DNA of 64,000 nucleotides from Catonia carolina (GCA_035578175.1 JAQMRL010000003.1:86468469-86532468); one strand, 5' to 3'. Numbered from the stretch's first letter, positions 22,131 through 33,878 are shown. The notes: generated from the letters alone by a model not told the origin. Program-made: numbers and translations.

Positions 22131-24042
22131 CACACTCAAACGCTTAGTATTGTAACATTTTTATTTAATGTTACGTAATTTTATTTATTAATACTTTTTT
22201 CTTATTCTGTCTTGTTGCATTTAAAATTTCGTTATCTTTTATGTCGCCGCAATCCGTTATCTCGTTATCGATTTGCTTTTCGTTCTGACTTTGTACTGCC
22301 GACTGCTGTTATCTGTAATTCTGTCGTATTAGATCCGTTTCAACCTGCTTTTCTTGTTTTTGGATAATTTGTCTAGCGGGATGGAAGGGGTCGGTGACGT
22401 CAGAGCCGAGGTTTCCTTTTGGGATGTTTGGTTCTTCTCGCTCTCTTTGCAATTGGTCTCGACGATGATCGGATCGTGATTTTTATATGCCGTAATTATG
22501 GTTTTGAGTCTTTTCGGGGCGTTATGCTGCTGCTTTGCTGTTTGACCAATTGTTTTCCCGTTTTTACGGTAAGTCGCTTTTTTCTTTCACTGGTAGTTAA
22601 AACCCATTGAAGCCGAAAATGTTTTTCTAAATTTTGTAAATTTTGTAAACCCCTTTTGGGTAATTTAAATTTTTAAATTTATACTAAATCTTTAATCGCT
22701 CTTTAAATTTTTTTATATCTTTTCTGTGCTGTTGGGGTTTATCTACTTTTATTCTTTTGTTTGTCTTTTGTGGTGGCCCTCATTTTCTAAGTCCTGGTTT
22801 TCTGCTCTTTGCAGGGACCAGTTTTGGGGTAACAGTCTTGTACCAGTTCTGGGGTGGTATTTCTTCCATTTATTACGTATCTACCCTCACGATGCGGCAA
22901 GAAAACCAAATGTCGAATTTGGAATTTTCCAGCTTTACCCGAAAGCCTCACATACCAATACTTTAATGCTACTCATCTGTATTCATTTCTTTTGGGAGAA
23001 GATATATTTTTCCTGTTTCCGAATTATCACCTATGATTAACCTGGATTCTCTTTTTTTTACAAAAAGGACACGTCGCCCTTGTTTTGCTTGAACTTGTCC
23101 GCTGCTAGTTAACTAGCAAAGTTCTGCCGGGATCGGCCTGCTTTCTTCTTATTCGAATCTTCTTTCTTTAATAAAAATTACTAAATTTTTTTTAATATTT
23201 GTTATAAAAATGTAATTTCATTATTATCATTATTATTATGTAAATCATTTAATATGATACAAGATTTTCTTATGTTGGCGACAGCATGCACATTTTACAT
23301 AAATCTGGTCAAAGCATGTTTTGGGCCTGCCTCATTAGCTAATTATTGAATTAAATTTTGGCTTTCATTAATGTATTTCTTCAACATTATAAAAATACTT
23401 TATATTATTTCAACAAAATTATAGCATAAATATTGATTTTGGAAAAATTATTTTACGTTACACAAAATATCTTGTGTTACCTAAAATTTTAAAATAAATT
23501 TTTTTAAATTTAAAAAAAAAAAAGAAAAAATTTTTCAACTATTAGATCTGATTTTGAAATAATAAGCTAAGCATGTTTTTTTTACTTATTTAAATTCTTT
23601 ATTTAATCTCTTTAATAAAATCTGATTATTAATCTATTTTATTTGATTCATTTATAATGCCGATTTGGTATTTAACTTAACAATTTTCTTAAATCTTTTC
23701 TGGATCCAGTACAAAAAATATTTAATTATTGAGCTCATTTAATATTATTTTATTATATTAATTAATTATGGTAATTATAATTAACATTTGGATAACTATG
23801 TAACTTTCTTATTAACCTAATTTAATAATTTATTGTCTTCTCCTTTTACTAAGTTTACCTAATCATTTGCTTACTTTTATTAAATCTTTTTACTAATTTA
23901 AATCTTTTTGTTAAATTTTTTATACCACATCACCGCAGTCTCTTTTTGGGGTGTTTTTTTCTTTTTTCTCCTTCTTGTCCCCTATGCCAATTTTGCTTTG
24001 GTGGCGATTCATAGGTGTTTCGCGTAAGCAAAAGGGGGTTAC
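22131..24042. other. Unassigned; GC-richer pyrimidine-rich blocks, possible decayed element or non-coding exons
   Basis: Three blocks stand out from the AT-rich background: 22240-22620, 22720-23160 and 23930-24035. The first contains a good 5' splice-site word (GTAAGT at about 22570) and the second a pyrimidine tract ending TTTGCAGG at about 22815. The frames at 22419, 22726, 22757 and 22854 overlap one another and match nothing I know. The block at 22800 and the one at 20998 share TTGGGGTAAC. An untranslated exon pair or a dead LTR element are both possible; I cannot decide. Confidence 0.3.
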
Positions 24043-24343
24043 AGTATGCACTTTACGACAACAGTGTATATAATCAAATTTATAGGAAATTAAAAGATCT
24101 ACAAATTTTATTTAAAGCATTTTTCTCTACAGAGCTTAGTTTAGCGTGAAAAAGTGATTTTCCGTATTTTTAAGCTAAACTGAGGTTGATTTTCATTTTG
24201 CATCTTTCACTCATTAAAATTAGTTTATGTTATTAAAGTTAGTTTTTTGTTTATTTCTAATGTTTTATTAATAATGTTAGGTTTATTGTTAATTATTTGC
24301 ACTGGAAAGAGAAAGTTGTGTGAGTGTTTCACACCAGATTTTT
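24043..24343 (+). mobile_element. Family A element, 5'-truncated, well conserved
   Basis: The second internal module onward is present (CACTTTACGACAACAGTGTA, CTACAGAGC, TTAGTTTAGCGTG), ending in GGAAAGAGAAAGTTGTGTGA and an intact hairpin with CACCAGATTTTT. It is close to consensus, so it is a younger fragment than the one at 18719. Confidence 0.78.
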
Positions 24344-24855
24344 ACATATCAAAATGTATCTTTTAAAATGTTTTTTTACGGTTTACAAGCGGTATCGTAC
24401 GCTTTGATCGTATTCGCTAATGAAGCGCGAGTTGTAGCTAAAAAGTGGCAATATTAAGAAAATTTGGAACAGACTTATAGGAAATTATTGAACCATGTTG
24501 TATTTCAGGCGATGATTTTGAGAATGTTGGATGTCATGAGCACGTTAGAAGTTAAGTAAAAGAAAAGTTTTATAATATTTAAAGGAAGTTGGTTGCACGT
24601 GCGTTTGTAGAGCCATCTGGTTTGTCAAACTTTATAGTGGACAGCTAATGAAGAAGAGGATTTGAAGTACAGTACTTTCATAAAAAGTTTTCAAACCATT
24701 TCGTAAACTTTCTTGAAATGGATTCGGTGACATCTTGAACTAAATTAATCCTTAATTATTAACGGCGTGACTTGACAGGTTTTTTTAACGTTCTTCTTGC
24801 ATCTAAATTTGTAAGTAAATAAACGAATGTTTATAAATAAAAAGATTGTTTTTTT
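24344..24855. other. Unassigned sequence
   Basis: Nothing recognised. Confidence 0.4.
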
Positions 24856-25110
24856 ACTTTCTCTTGCCCTATATAAATACATAGGGAAGGAAATATTGTT
24901 TTCATGTCGATTTTTCGAAATCGAGTTTTCAAAATCGTATTTTCAGCGATTGGTGTGAGTGATTGTGTGTGTATTCGCGTGTGTCTGTGTGCGAATAAAA
25001 TATCTCAAAAAACGGAATAGCGTTGAAACTTGAACCTTAGGTTCTTAAGGTTCAAGTTTGATGCTTATCTCCGTAATGTTAATGTAAGGAACATTTTCTC
25101 AAAAACTATT
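24856..25110 (+). mobile_element. Family A element, 5' fragment
   Basis: ACTTTCTCTTGCCCTATATA starts the copy after a T7 run. The 5' palindrome, the TTTTCGAAATCGAGTTTT block, an imperfect GT block (24957-25000) and ATATCTCAAAAAACGGAATA follow in order. The match fades after about 25110. Confidence 0.7.
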
Positions 25111-25563
25111 ACAGTTATCCTGTCTAATTTTTTGTGCTTAATTTTTAGGCTATTCTATTTTCACTGAATTAGTAGCATCTTTATATTATATTGTTTGGAA
25201 GATAATAAAATGTTTTGTTGAAATTATCACTTTTGCAAAGCATAGTTTTTCCTATTTTAGAGGAAAATAAATTTTTAAACACATTATTTTACTTTATTAT
25301 TAACTCAGTACATTGCAATTATTGTATAAAAGTCTGTGCAAAAATTTCTTTTAACTTCGTTCACAGTTGGCTGAGAAAATGTTCTAATGTGTTAATAATT
25401 GCTATTTACGGGAAATAAGAAAATCTAAAAGAGAACACATTACAAGTACTGCAAAATAATTTCATCTAATATATTCCTGGATCATAATCTGGAAATTCTT
25501 CAGCTGTTTCATTCACAGCTGGTCTAATGCCAACTTGAAGTTTTAAAACAAAAACAAAATTAT
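25111..25563. other. Unassigned AT-rich sequence
   Basis: Nothing recognised. The 67-codon frame at 25215 has no motif. Confidence 0.4.
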
Positions 25564-25725
25564 GTGCTGGCCTCTCATCATGCGGTTCTGGGTTCGAATC
25601 CCACTCAGGCACGGCATATTTTCATACGTTACAAAATAATTTCATTCTCATTACGCCCAGTTACACCCCAACGTCGTCGCTAATGACCTTGCAGTTGATG
25701 CGACGTTAAATAAATAAATTTAAAA
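25564..25725 (+). mobile_element. SINE with a second tRNA-type head and the shared 3' tail
   Basis: The B box and T-arm (GGTTCTGGGTTCGAATCCCA) follow CTCTCATCATGC. After GGCATATTTTCATACGTTAC and a linker comes the shared 3' domain GTCGCTAATGACC...GCAGTTGATGCGAC, then GTTAAATAAATAAATTTAAA. The head differs from the tRNA-Gly head at 14340 while the tail is the same. A second copy lies at 46326. Confidence 0.78.
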
Positions 25726-25942
25726 AAATTTATGAATTTATCGTTTGTCATCCAATAAATAGATGTGTTTATGCAAACTGGTAACGTTTAGAAAATAACG
25801 TGAGGGTTGAACATATTTTTAATTTTTTTTTTTGGATAACTGCAAAAATGCCAACAAATTATACATCATTGGATGCAGAAAACTCTGAATTTTAATAATG
25901 TGCGAAATACCGGATATGTGAAAATTTTCTTCGTTCCGGGTA

Positions 25943-26770
25943 CCCTTAAGTTAGGTACCACTACGGGACCCGACACGAACATTTTCATCAAATCGGTCAA
26001 CCGGAAGTAGTAGTATTTATTAGTACGATTTTTCACTTTTTTGCAATTTTCTCAAAACGGCTGGTACAATTTAAAAAAAAATCGCCTTATTTACTAGATG
26101 TTTTATACTCTACAAGATAGGGCAAGTGCCATGTCTGCTGAAATTCTTGGGCCTGGAAGTGGTAGTTTATTCTTACGATTTTTCACGTTTTTGCAATTTT
26201 CTTAAAAACGGCTTCTACGATTTTTATTTAAAATCCCCTCATTTACTAGATATTATAGGGTGCGCCGTGTCTGCTGTAATTCTTGGGCCTGTGCTCTCGT
26301 GGTAAAACGTTTTTTATGATTGCGCCATTAATATGACTTTTACAACAGAAGTTTATAATTAAATCGTAGGAAATTAACAATCCTACAACTTTTACTTCAA
26401 AGATTTTTTCTTCAACGCTTGGTTTGACATTAATTAGTTAAAAACAAAAATGGGATTTTTTTCAAAATTGAGGCTATAGTTTCCATTTCATGACAAAAAT
26501 TTATATAATCAAATTTATAGGGAATTAAAGAACATACATCTTTTATTTTAAACATTTTATTGTACAGAGCTTAATTTAGCGTCAATTAGTGATTTTCCGT
26601 ATTTTTAAGTTCTACAGAGGTTGAGTTTCATTTAGCGTCATTCACTCATGATTAAAATTAAGATATGTTTTTCATATTACATTATTTACTAGAATTAAAC
26701 ATCATAGGTTATACGTTTTATTATTTCCGTTGGTAAGAGAAAGTCATGTGAGTGTTTCACACCAGATTTT
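25943..26770 (+). mobile_element. Family A element, 5'-truncated, with internal tandem duplication
   Basis: The copy begins at the GGTACCACTACGGGACCCGA block and ends CACACCAGATTTTT with an intact hairpin. A segment from GTAGT(A)TTTATT to CTTGGGCCTG is present twice in tandem (about 26006-26157 and 26158-26292). This duplication is not in other copies. Confidence 0.8.
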
Positions 26771-27524
26771 TACTTTCAGATAAAATTTGAACTCAATATT
26801 ACTTACAGTTCAGTGATTTTACTTTGACAGCAAGCTGTGTAATAAAAGTGCTGGAATTAGGTCAACGGGTTGTTAAGCTATTTATTTTATTTCCCTTCCG
26901 ATTTTATATCTTCTTCAATTTCTTAAAAGTATATTTCAAGAGATTATGCTTTGTATTCTTCCGTTGTAGGACATTTCCGGTAGAAGAAATGTAGAAATGG
27001 CTTTTCCGTCTCATTTATTTTTATTTACTGTTGCTGTTCTCAAGGTTCCGTTAAAAACGGGAATAGTTAGGTAAAAATTAAATTTTACTCAATTTATTTG
27101 TATTATATTTGAATGTAAAATTTGTTTAATTTGTAAAATACTAGTTTTATGAAAGGATATGCTAATTATGTAAGCCAACTTTTATTTTGTTTTATTTGTA
27201 AGGAAATACTACATGCACTACGGTTATATACCAGTATTTTAGGTCTATCGTGCAGATGTAAACCGATACGCTAGTTTTTACTAGCATAGTAGTGTGTGTA
27301 GGTTGTTTTATATTTTTGTTGTTATACTTGTTCAGAAAAAGGAAATAAACATTTTTACTCGTACGTAGCCTAGTTGTAAAACTAGAAATTTTAAGTAATT
27401 GTTTATTTACTACATGTTTTACTCTAAGTAAACTTATCCTGTGTTAGGAAACGTAATTGTAATTAGAATGGCACTTTCAGTTAGGAATTCTTTCCTTGTG
27501 TTCCTTGTTAGTGTACTTTTTTTT
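26771..27524. other. Unassigned AT-rich sequence
   Basis: Nothing recognised. Confidence 0.4.
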
Positions 27525-28558
27525 ACTTTCTCTTGCCCTATATGAATATAATTATAGGGAAGGAAAGTATTGTTTTCATGTTGATTTTTTGAAATCGAGT
27601 TTTCACACGATATACACGTGTAACCCCCTGAACGAAAAAAAATATTTTTAGCGATTGTCCTCTCTTTAAAATTAAAGAACCTTTAAAACCTTACAACTTT
27701 TATTTCAAACATTTTTTGTAAAACGCTTAGTTTAGCCTTAGTTAGTATTTTCTGTTTTTTTTCTCATCAAAATCGGTTAAAAAATTGGATTTTTGAAGAT
27801 TGCGGCTTGAGTGTGCATTTTAAGAAAAAAGAGTAGGCTATGTAATCAAAGTTATAGAATACTGAAAAACCTACAACTTTTATTATATGCCTAAGCAGTT
27901 TCTCCATAGAATCTAGTTAAGAGGCAATTACTGACTTTCCGTGTTTTCTACCAAGGTTGATTTTCATTTTGTGTCATTCACTCATAATTTATTTATTTTT
28001 ATTTATTTGTTTTATCTAGTTTGAAAATAATACAATTATTACTATACTAAGCTGTAAAAAAAATTTTTAACTAAATATACGTATACGCAAAAACTCTTCT
28101 TGACGAAGAGTTCTGCCGGCGCATAGGAGTAAACAAAAAAGAATTATTAAAACAAATTTATAAATACTAACAACTAGGCCTACTATAAAAAATACTATTA
28201 TAAAATCTAAAAAGGGTACAAGAAATACGTTAAACAATTTTTGTTAAAAAGCATTAAAAATTAAATTATAAATACCATTAAATTTATATAAAAAATATCA
28301 ATAATAATAATTTTAATAACAATAAAAATTTTAAAAATTACTTAAGATTATGTACAATTGTATTAATAGAGAAAAAAACTGTTGTTTTAATAACTAAAAC
28401 TACTTTACAATTTATTTTAGGGAGCACAATGTGGATATTTTTTTTAATGAGAATTAATTTAATTAATTAGCACAGAAACTAATTAAATATAGGTTACAAA
28501 TTGGTCATTATCTATATTGGCAAGAGAAAGTCGTGTGAGTGTTTCACACCAGATTTTT
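27525..28558 (+). mobile_element. Family A element, complete ends, internally rearranged
   Basis: Both termini are intact (ACTTTCTCTTGCCCTATATG and GTGTGAGTGTTTCACACCAG). The block from the microsatellite to the first module is deleted: AGCGATTGTCC at 27648 is followed almost directly by module 1. About 500 bp of unrelated AT-rich DNA (about 27987-28490) sit between CATTCACTCATAA and the GGTCATTATC block near the 3' end. That insert starts with a TTTATTTATTTTTATTTA run, like the reversed A-rich tail of a SINE or LINE. Confidence 0.75.
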
Positions 28559-28608
28559 AAGTATCAGAACTTTCAATTCTATTATCGTTTAGATAATTTT
28601 ATTTGAAA

Positions 28609-28705
28609 GTGTTTCCGTAGCGTAGTGGTTTGCAGTAATCTACAAAGCGAATGATCCCGGGTTTTGATTCCCGGCTAGCGTCTTGAAATTATTGTAAGTC
28701 AAAAC
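28609..28705 (+). mobile_element. tRNA-Gly-headed SINE (family D), head only
   Basis: GTTTCCGTAGCGTAGTGGTT, then GATCCCGGGTTTTGATTCCC and GGCTAGCGTCTTGAAATTAT, matches the 14340 head. The B box has a one-base insertion (GGGTTTTGATTCC), so it is unlikely to be transcribed. It is truncated before the shared 3' domain. Confidence 0.65.
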
Positions 28706-28829
28706 CCGCCGTTCGGCAAGAGATATATTTAGTTCAGTAAAATCCGTTTAGTACGCTCACAGTTAATACGATTAATTGTAATTATAATACTCGGTTTTTA
28801 TGAATCCCTTAAAATAAGTATGAAAAAAC

Positions 28830-29201
28830 TACGTATTAAAAAACCTACAACTTTTATTTCCAAGCAGGTTTTTCTCCAGCTCTTTGTTTAGCGTCAATTA
28901 GTGATTTTATTTTTGTAATTTAAACATTAAAATGGGTAAAATATAGACATTTTTTTAAAAATTGCTATTTTAATATGCATTTTACGACAAAAGTGTTTAT
29001 GATCAAAGTTATAGAAATGAATAAACATACAACTTTTATTTCAAGCATGTTTTTGTATAACGCTTAGTTTAGCTTCAATTAGTGATTTTCCTTGTTTTTA
29101 TGTTCAACAAGTGGTTGTTTCTTTTAGCGTGATTCACTCATGGTTATGATTTTTACATTGAAAAGAGAAAGTTGTGTGAATGTTTCACACCAGAATTTTC
29201 A
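28830..29201 (+). mobile_element. Family A element, 5'-truncated
   Basis: It contains both internal modules (CTACAACTTTTATTT... then CATTTTACGACAAAAGTGTT...), then a shortened 3' part, GAAAAGAGAAAGTTGTGTGA, a hairpin with one change (GTGTGAATGTTTCACAC) and CCAGAATTTT. Confidence 0.72.
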
Positions 29202-29602
29202 TTTTGAATTAATTAAAGGTTGAAAAACAAATATAGCGTTCATTATAGTAAGTATTATAAATACGACAATGTCATAATTGTGATTTTGACGTGAAATGAA
29301 TTGAAAAATCTATCTAGCAGGTTTTGTAGGTGTTTATCAAAGATTTGGCTTGTTTCCCGGGATCAGAGCTTAGTTGAGGTATAAATCCACGTTTATACTG
29401 GGATTCACAACATTTATATGTTATGTCCTGTATACATATGAGGGATTAATTAGTGTATTGCAAAATACGGAAAAGTGAGTGGATTTTGTCAAATGTAAAA
29501 TTGATTTACTGAGAAGCCTGGCGTCAGATTAATATCCAAATTTTTTGGGCACATATGTTTACATGTTTATGTGTTTATATAGGCACAAATGTTTATTGTT
29601 TT
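29202..29602. other. Unassigned sequence
   Basis: Nothing recognised. Confidence 0.4.
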
Positions 29603-29852
29603 GATTGCAACGGTTTTAATCAAAAGCTCTGCGAACCATACTAAATGCACCATGGTATATTACCAACGCCGATATACATCGTGATATTGATGTGCAGACG
29701 GTATGAGAAGAAATACGAAGTTTTAGTTGTAAATACATCAGACGTCTAAACAACCACGTAAATCACTTAGCACTGAATCTCTTAGACAGCAGCAATGATG
29801 TTCATAGACTAAAACATGCTACAGTACTGGATCTCCCAGGGCGATTCTGATA
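29603..29852 (+). pseudogene. Jockey-like LINE ORF2 C-terminal remnant
   Basis: The translation contains SKALRTILNAPWYITNADIH, then the EEIRSFSCKY region, LNNHVNHLALNLLDSSN and HATVLDLPGRF. This order (LRTI.NAPWY, EEI, H.N.LA..LLD, RLK...VLDLP) is the stereotyped C-terminal end of Jockey-clade ORF2 in insects. At least two in-frame stops are present and the reverse transcriptase part is gone. It is a 5'-truncated dead insertion. Confidence 0.82.
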
Positions 29853-30871
29853 GTGTGATTTTAAAATTGTAAATAATATAATGTTAATATTCTGTAGATG
29901 ACTGGCGTGTTTGAGTGTGAATGTGTAAATAACTGAATGAAAATTTTTAATTATCTCCAGTAAAGTTCGGTGTACATATATTTTGGAATCATGTGCTTAT
30001 TATTTATTACTTCTCATTCTGTTTTTTTTCGTTTTAAAGGAGGTTTTGGTTATTTTATTTTATTTGTTTTCTTTAAACTATATAATTTTGATTATAAATA
30101 ATAATTAAGAGCAGTATAATATGTTTTAATGTTATATTTTGTTAATTACACCAGTGGGTTGTAATTTTTTCATGTGTTAATTCTAATTGATAAGTTGCAT
30201 TTATTGTTATACAAAAGATTATGCATTAAAAAAAGTTGTATGAAAAAAAAATGTTTGTGTAAATTATGGCAGGAAAATCTGTTCGCGGAATTGTAATTCG
30301 ATTTTTACGATGTAGCCTAGTGTAGTTGGAACATTATGACGATTATGAAAAAAATTGAATTAAAACTCGTTTATGTTATTTTAAATTAATAAATCATAGA
30401 TTCAGTGAATCACACATAAATCTATTATTTTATAGTCATTAAAAAATTGAGTCCATATTTGAATGGTTACATAAAACTCTCTTTGTAATAAAACTAGAAA
30501 TAACCCATTACAGATTCTTTAATTAGTGTCTCGAAGATATTAACCCCATGGCTTGAACTATTGCCGGAATAGGCTCTCCAGCAGTTTAAATGTCTGCGTG
30601 GGACACGGGTTAGAGACCTGTTAATCTGTCTGCCATATGTATGTATGAAATACAGGACTAGTTTACTTATAATTTCTAAGTTCCTTACCAACTTTGCCGT
30701 TAAGTATATAACACTTAAATGGAGAACAAATAAAAATAAATTACTATATTGTATACCAACGTTTTATTGACTTATTGTATTATGGAAATAAGTTTTTTTT
30801 AAGCTCATTTAAATGAAGAGAGCTGATCACTAATAAAACATGCACTGAATCACAAGATCAAAAAAATAATA
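29853..30871. other. Unassigned AT-rich sequence
   Basis: The beginning may be 3' untranslated sequence of the LINE remnant. A slightly GC-richer patch at 30500-30700 has no recognised motif. Confidence 0.4.
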
Positions 30872-31458
30872 TAGTACCGCTCAAATTAATTGGAACACAA
30901 TAAAAACCAACAAATTTCTTTTAATAGACAATTTATTAACGAAAATTTACAAACTTATATTTTAATAATTGATTAATGTCCTTTTTAGTTCTTTATGATT
31001 TCCTGACAACGTTTTGGCATTGATTCAACAATTTTCTCACATGTTTTTTTTCAGTTCATCATCATGAAACCATATCTTGATCAGTGAAGAAATCACACAA
31101 GTTTTTGTTTTATGGTCTTCGTTGAAATGTTTTTGCTTACAAATTTTCGATCAGGTTTAGCTCGGGTGAGATGCCAGGCCATGGAAGAACATTTTTATAT
31201 TATTTTCAATGAAGAAGTTTTTGTATTCTTTAGGTTTACGTCAAGATGCAAAATCTTGCTGGAAAATCCAGTCGCTACCTGGAAACAATTTTTGTAAGGT
31301 TAGAACTTCTCTGGAGTAAATATATGTATATTTCAGAATTCATCATTCCTTCTACTGGAACCAATGGTCCTGGTGCATGAAAGGTCATACATCACATAAT
31401 GTATATTGGAAAAATATAGCAATATCCTGTAGTGTTCAAATTAATTTAAGCGGTACTT
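30872..31458 (-). mobile_element. Tc1-like transposon, decayed and internally deleted
   Basis: The ends are inverted repeats (AGTACCGCTCAAATTAATT on the left, its complement on the right) next to TA at 30870-30871 and 31459-31460. Only 587 bp remain. The minus strand carries a broken Tc1 transposase C-terminal half: GPLVPVEGMMNS, then QQD, FFIENNIKMF followed by HGLASHPS in place of the usual PWPAQSPD, and NAKTLSG near the end. Stops and frameshifts are frequent. Confidence 0.8.
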
Positions 31459-31979
31459 TATTGTAGCTACTGAAAATCACAAGTAAACAATAAAGTTTAT
31501 AACGTTATAGAATTCACTTTAAAAAGTCACTTATTTTGGGTTGAATTAGCTTGGAATTTTTCTTTCGTGCAGCCAGTTCCTTAATTCTGTTTAGAAGAAG
31601 AAGAAGCTGTGTCTGGTGTTTTCCGGCTGTTTTTTTAAATCATAACATTCTCTAGGACAGTAATTGCTTTAAAGTTGTCCTCTTCTTCTTCATTTTCATC
31701 CTTATCATTATTTTTATTTCAATATCTTGAACAATAATCAAGTTTACAATGCCTGTGTCGTTCAAAATTTCTTATAGTCCGTATTGTTCTGTTATTTTTA
31801 ATTAGATGTTTTTTTTCACTGATGATCGTACAGCCTGGCGTTTCACGCTTTAATACACATGGATAGTCTTATTCTTCTTCCTGTCACGGATTAAGCCCTC
31901 CAACCTGTTCTGATTTTACTGGCCATCATTTATTCGCGGCCTTCCCACATCTCTTTGTTCATCATCATCATTCGTGTTC
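31459..31979. other. Unassigned sequence
   Basis: Nothing certain is recognised. The rise in GC after about 31850 may be the outer part of the LINE remnant that follows. Confidence 0.35.
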
Positions 31980-32485
31980 TGCTTCACAGCAGGTTTATAC
32001 ACTCAGTCCTCCATTTTCCATCTAGCGGCAACGTCTTCACCTCTTCGTACCTTCTTCTCTGTTTCACATCATCAAGCATCTTGTACCTTTTGCGCTCTCT
32101 TGCCTTTCTTTCATTAACTGGTCCCTCCAGCACGTCTGCAATCAGACACTCCCTTCTCAACCAGTGACCCAGCCGCCTGTACTTCTTCTGTCTCACCGTC
32201 TCCAGCAGCAGCCTCTTCTCCTCTTATCTCAGCACCTCCTCATTACTAACTCTCCTTCTCATTACTAACTCTTTCCATGCTAATCTTCTCTATTCTTTTC
32301 CAAATTCACTTTTCCAGGGCCTCCAACCCTTCTCATCCTCCCTTCTCAAAGTTCACGTCTCTGCTCCATACGTGGCCACACTCCAAACTGAGTATTTCGC
32401 CAATCTCTTCCGCAATTCCAAATTCGTCCATCAGGAATGTAGTAATACTCGTTCCGCCCATTGATTCTCATTCATTCGTAACAAA
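31980..32485 (-). pseudogene. LINE ORF2 C-terminal remnant (endonuclease/reverse-transcriptase type)
   Basis: The minus strand reads SVWSVATYGAET, then EDEKGW, then VSNEEVLR, LLLETVRQKKYRRLGHWLRR and KRYKMLDDVKQRRRYEEVKT. The series WSV..YG.ETWTL, VSNEEVL, GH.LRR..L..DV.EG and RYKMLDD is the familiar post-RT region of insect LINE ORF2. Frames change at least twice and stops occur. The reverse transcriptase motif itself is not present. Confidence 0.85.
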
Positions 32486-32524
32486 AGCTCTTCCAATTCA
32501 CTCAGTATTTACCCAGTAATTCTA

Positions 32525-32775
32525 AAAGAGAGGAAACATTTAAATGGGTACGGATTTCCTCATTCTTAATGTGATTTATTAAACTACCCTTTGAACTGTT
32601 CTCAAGAACCTCATTTTGAATCTAGCTTATCTTTCCTCCCAAGTTCCTAGGACTCACTACCGTACAGCAATACTGGGCAGCCATAGTCTTGTAAAACTTC
32701 AACTTGATTTCTTTTCGAACACTTTTACCCAGTGATCTTGCTATTGTCCCACAGATAAACTTGAAAACGATTCAG
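32525..32775 (-). pseudogene. Second, different LINE ORF2 remnant
   Basis: The minus strand, in shifting frames, reads KLKFYKTMAAQYC, CPVLLYGSESWELGRKDK and LINHIKNEEIRT. This is another stereotyped LINE ORF2 region (LKFYKTMA.PVLLYGSESW....KDKSRIQAAEM..., ...DHIRNE.IR). It lies just upstream, in minus-strand sense, of the remnant at 31980-32485 and comes from a different family with the same orientation. Confidence 0.75.
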
Positions 32776-32914
32776 ATTATTCTTCATGTCTATATTTTTA
32801 GCAAATGTTAAGTAAGTGTTCAGTGAGGGGGAAAACTATAGTACTGTACGAATTGCAGACGGTTCGGATATTCGACGCTCTTCTGTAATAATGTATTTTT
32901 TGTCGGTAAAACTT

Positions 32915-33040
32915 TTAACCAGGTACTTTTATTTAGTAACCAGGTACTTTTGTAGTTAACCAGGTACTTTTTTTAGGCTTTTTAAACTTTTTTTAGGCAG
33001 GTACTTTTGTAGTTAACCAGATACTTTTTTTAGGCTACAT
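32915..33040. repeat. Short degenerate minisatellite
   Basis: AACCAGGTACTTTT occurs in several direct copies, and the longer unit GGTACTTTTGTAGTTAACCA followed by a T-run and AGGCT occurs twice. It is a local tandem expansion of about 120 bp. Confidence 0.7.
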
Positions 33041-33458
33041 AAATATTATTTTTTATTCAGGGTATCCCACGAGTAACCCGACGTACTTCTGAGGTGAAAA
33101 AGTTCATATCAACATAGATCCGGATCTGTTGAGGTTGGCAGCACTGTCAAATTTTCACTTCCCTTCCTTACAGCCCATCCATACGCAAATAGCAATCTCG
33201 TGACTTCAGTATTTATACGACAAATGCTTCAATTACCAAGGTAATTATGTCAAAAAGTAGTCCATAAATATATGTAACTTTTAGTAATAAAACATTTAAT
33301 CACTTGTATTTTATTTATGGCCTAACGTAAGTTGAAAAACGACCCTCGTAAAATCAGGTTACATAACGTGATAATAATTTTTGTATTAAATAAAAGTAGC
33401 CTACTTGCTAATTAAAAGTTCTTAATCATTTTTTTGACCGTTTCTGGTAATTTTTAAT
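33041..33458. other. Unassigned; possible transposon end
   Basis: CAGGGTATCCCACGAGTAAC at about 33058 resembles a transposon terminus that faces right. No partner end is visible and the GC-richer block fades by about 33190. Confidence 0.3.
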
Positions 33459-33469
33459 AATTTATTTAT

Positions 33470-33867
33470 GTTGTTGTTGTTTAGGTCATCAGCCAAAAGG
33501 CTGGTTTGAACCTGTAGAGGTTTTACTAAGTAAAACCAGGAGTGAGGTGGTTTACCATTGCCTTCCTTACTGAGTGGAAAAGTACGCTTATCAGCACGCC
33601 GGGCCCTCTGAAAAGCACATATTTTCCACTCTGCAAATGACACCTTCATTTTATTCACCACAGGGTCTGGCTGTATAATGAAATTCATTACTTTCAGAGG
33701 AGATAACTCTGATTAGTGACTTTTACACCTCTACCTCTTCTGTTCTTAAATGATTCAGTCATTTAATTGGCTGACCATGTGATAAGAAACAGAACTATTT
33801 ATTTTAGCCCAGCAACGAACAGAGTGAGTGTAAATAATTTGACACTCCACCTGTCCGTTATGGGCAG
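33470..33867 (+). mobile_element. Family E SINE-like retroposon, full length (E3)
   Basis: The copy is 398 bp, GTTGTTGTTGTTTAGG to GTTATGGGCAG, with an 11-bp target duplication AATTTATTTAT on both sides (33459-33469 and 33868-33878). It is the cleanest copy and a good reference for the family: the B-box-like GGTTTGAACC, a GAGGTGGTTTACCATTGCC core and two GTGGAAAAGT / TTTTCCACTC words that can pair with each other. Confidence 0.87.
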
Positions 33868-33878
33868 AATTTATTTAT

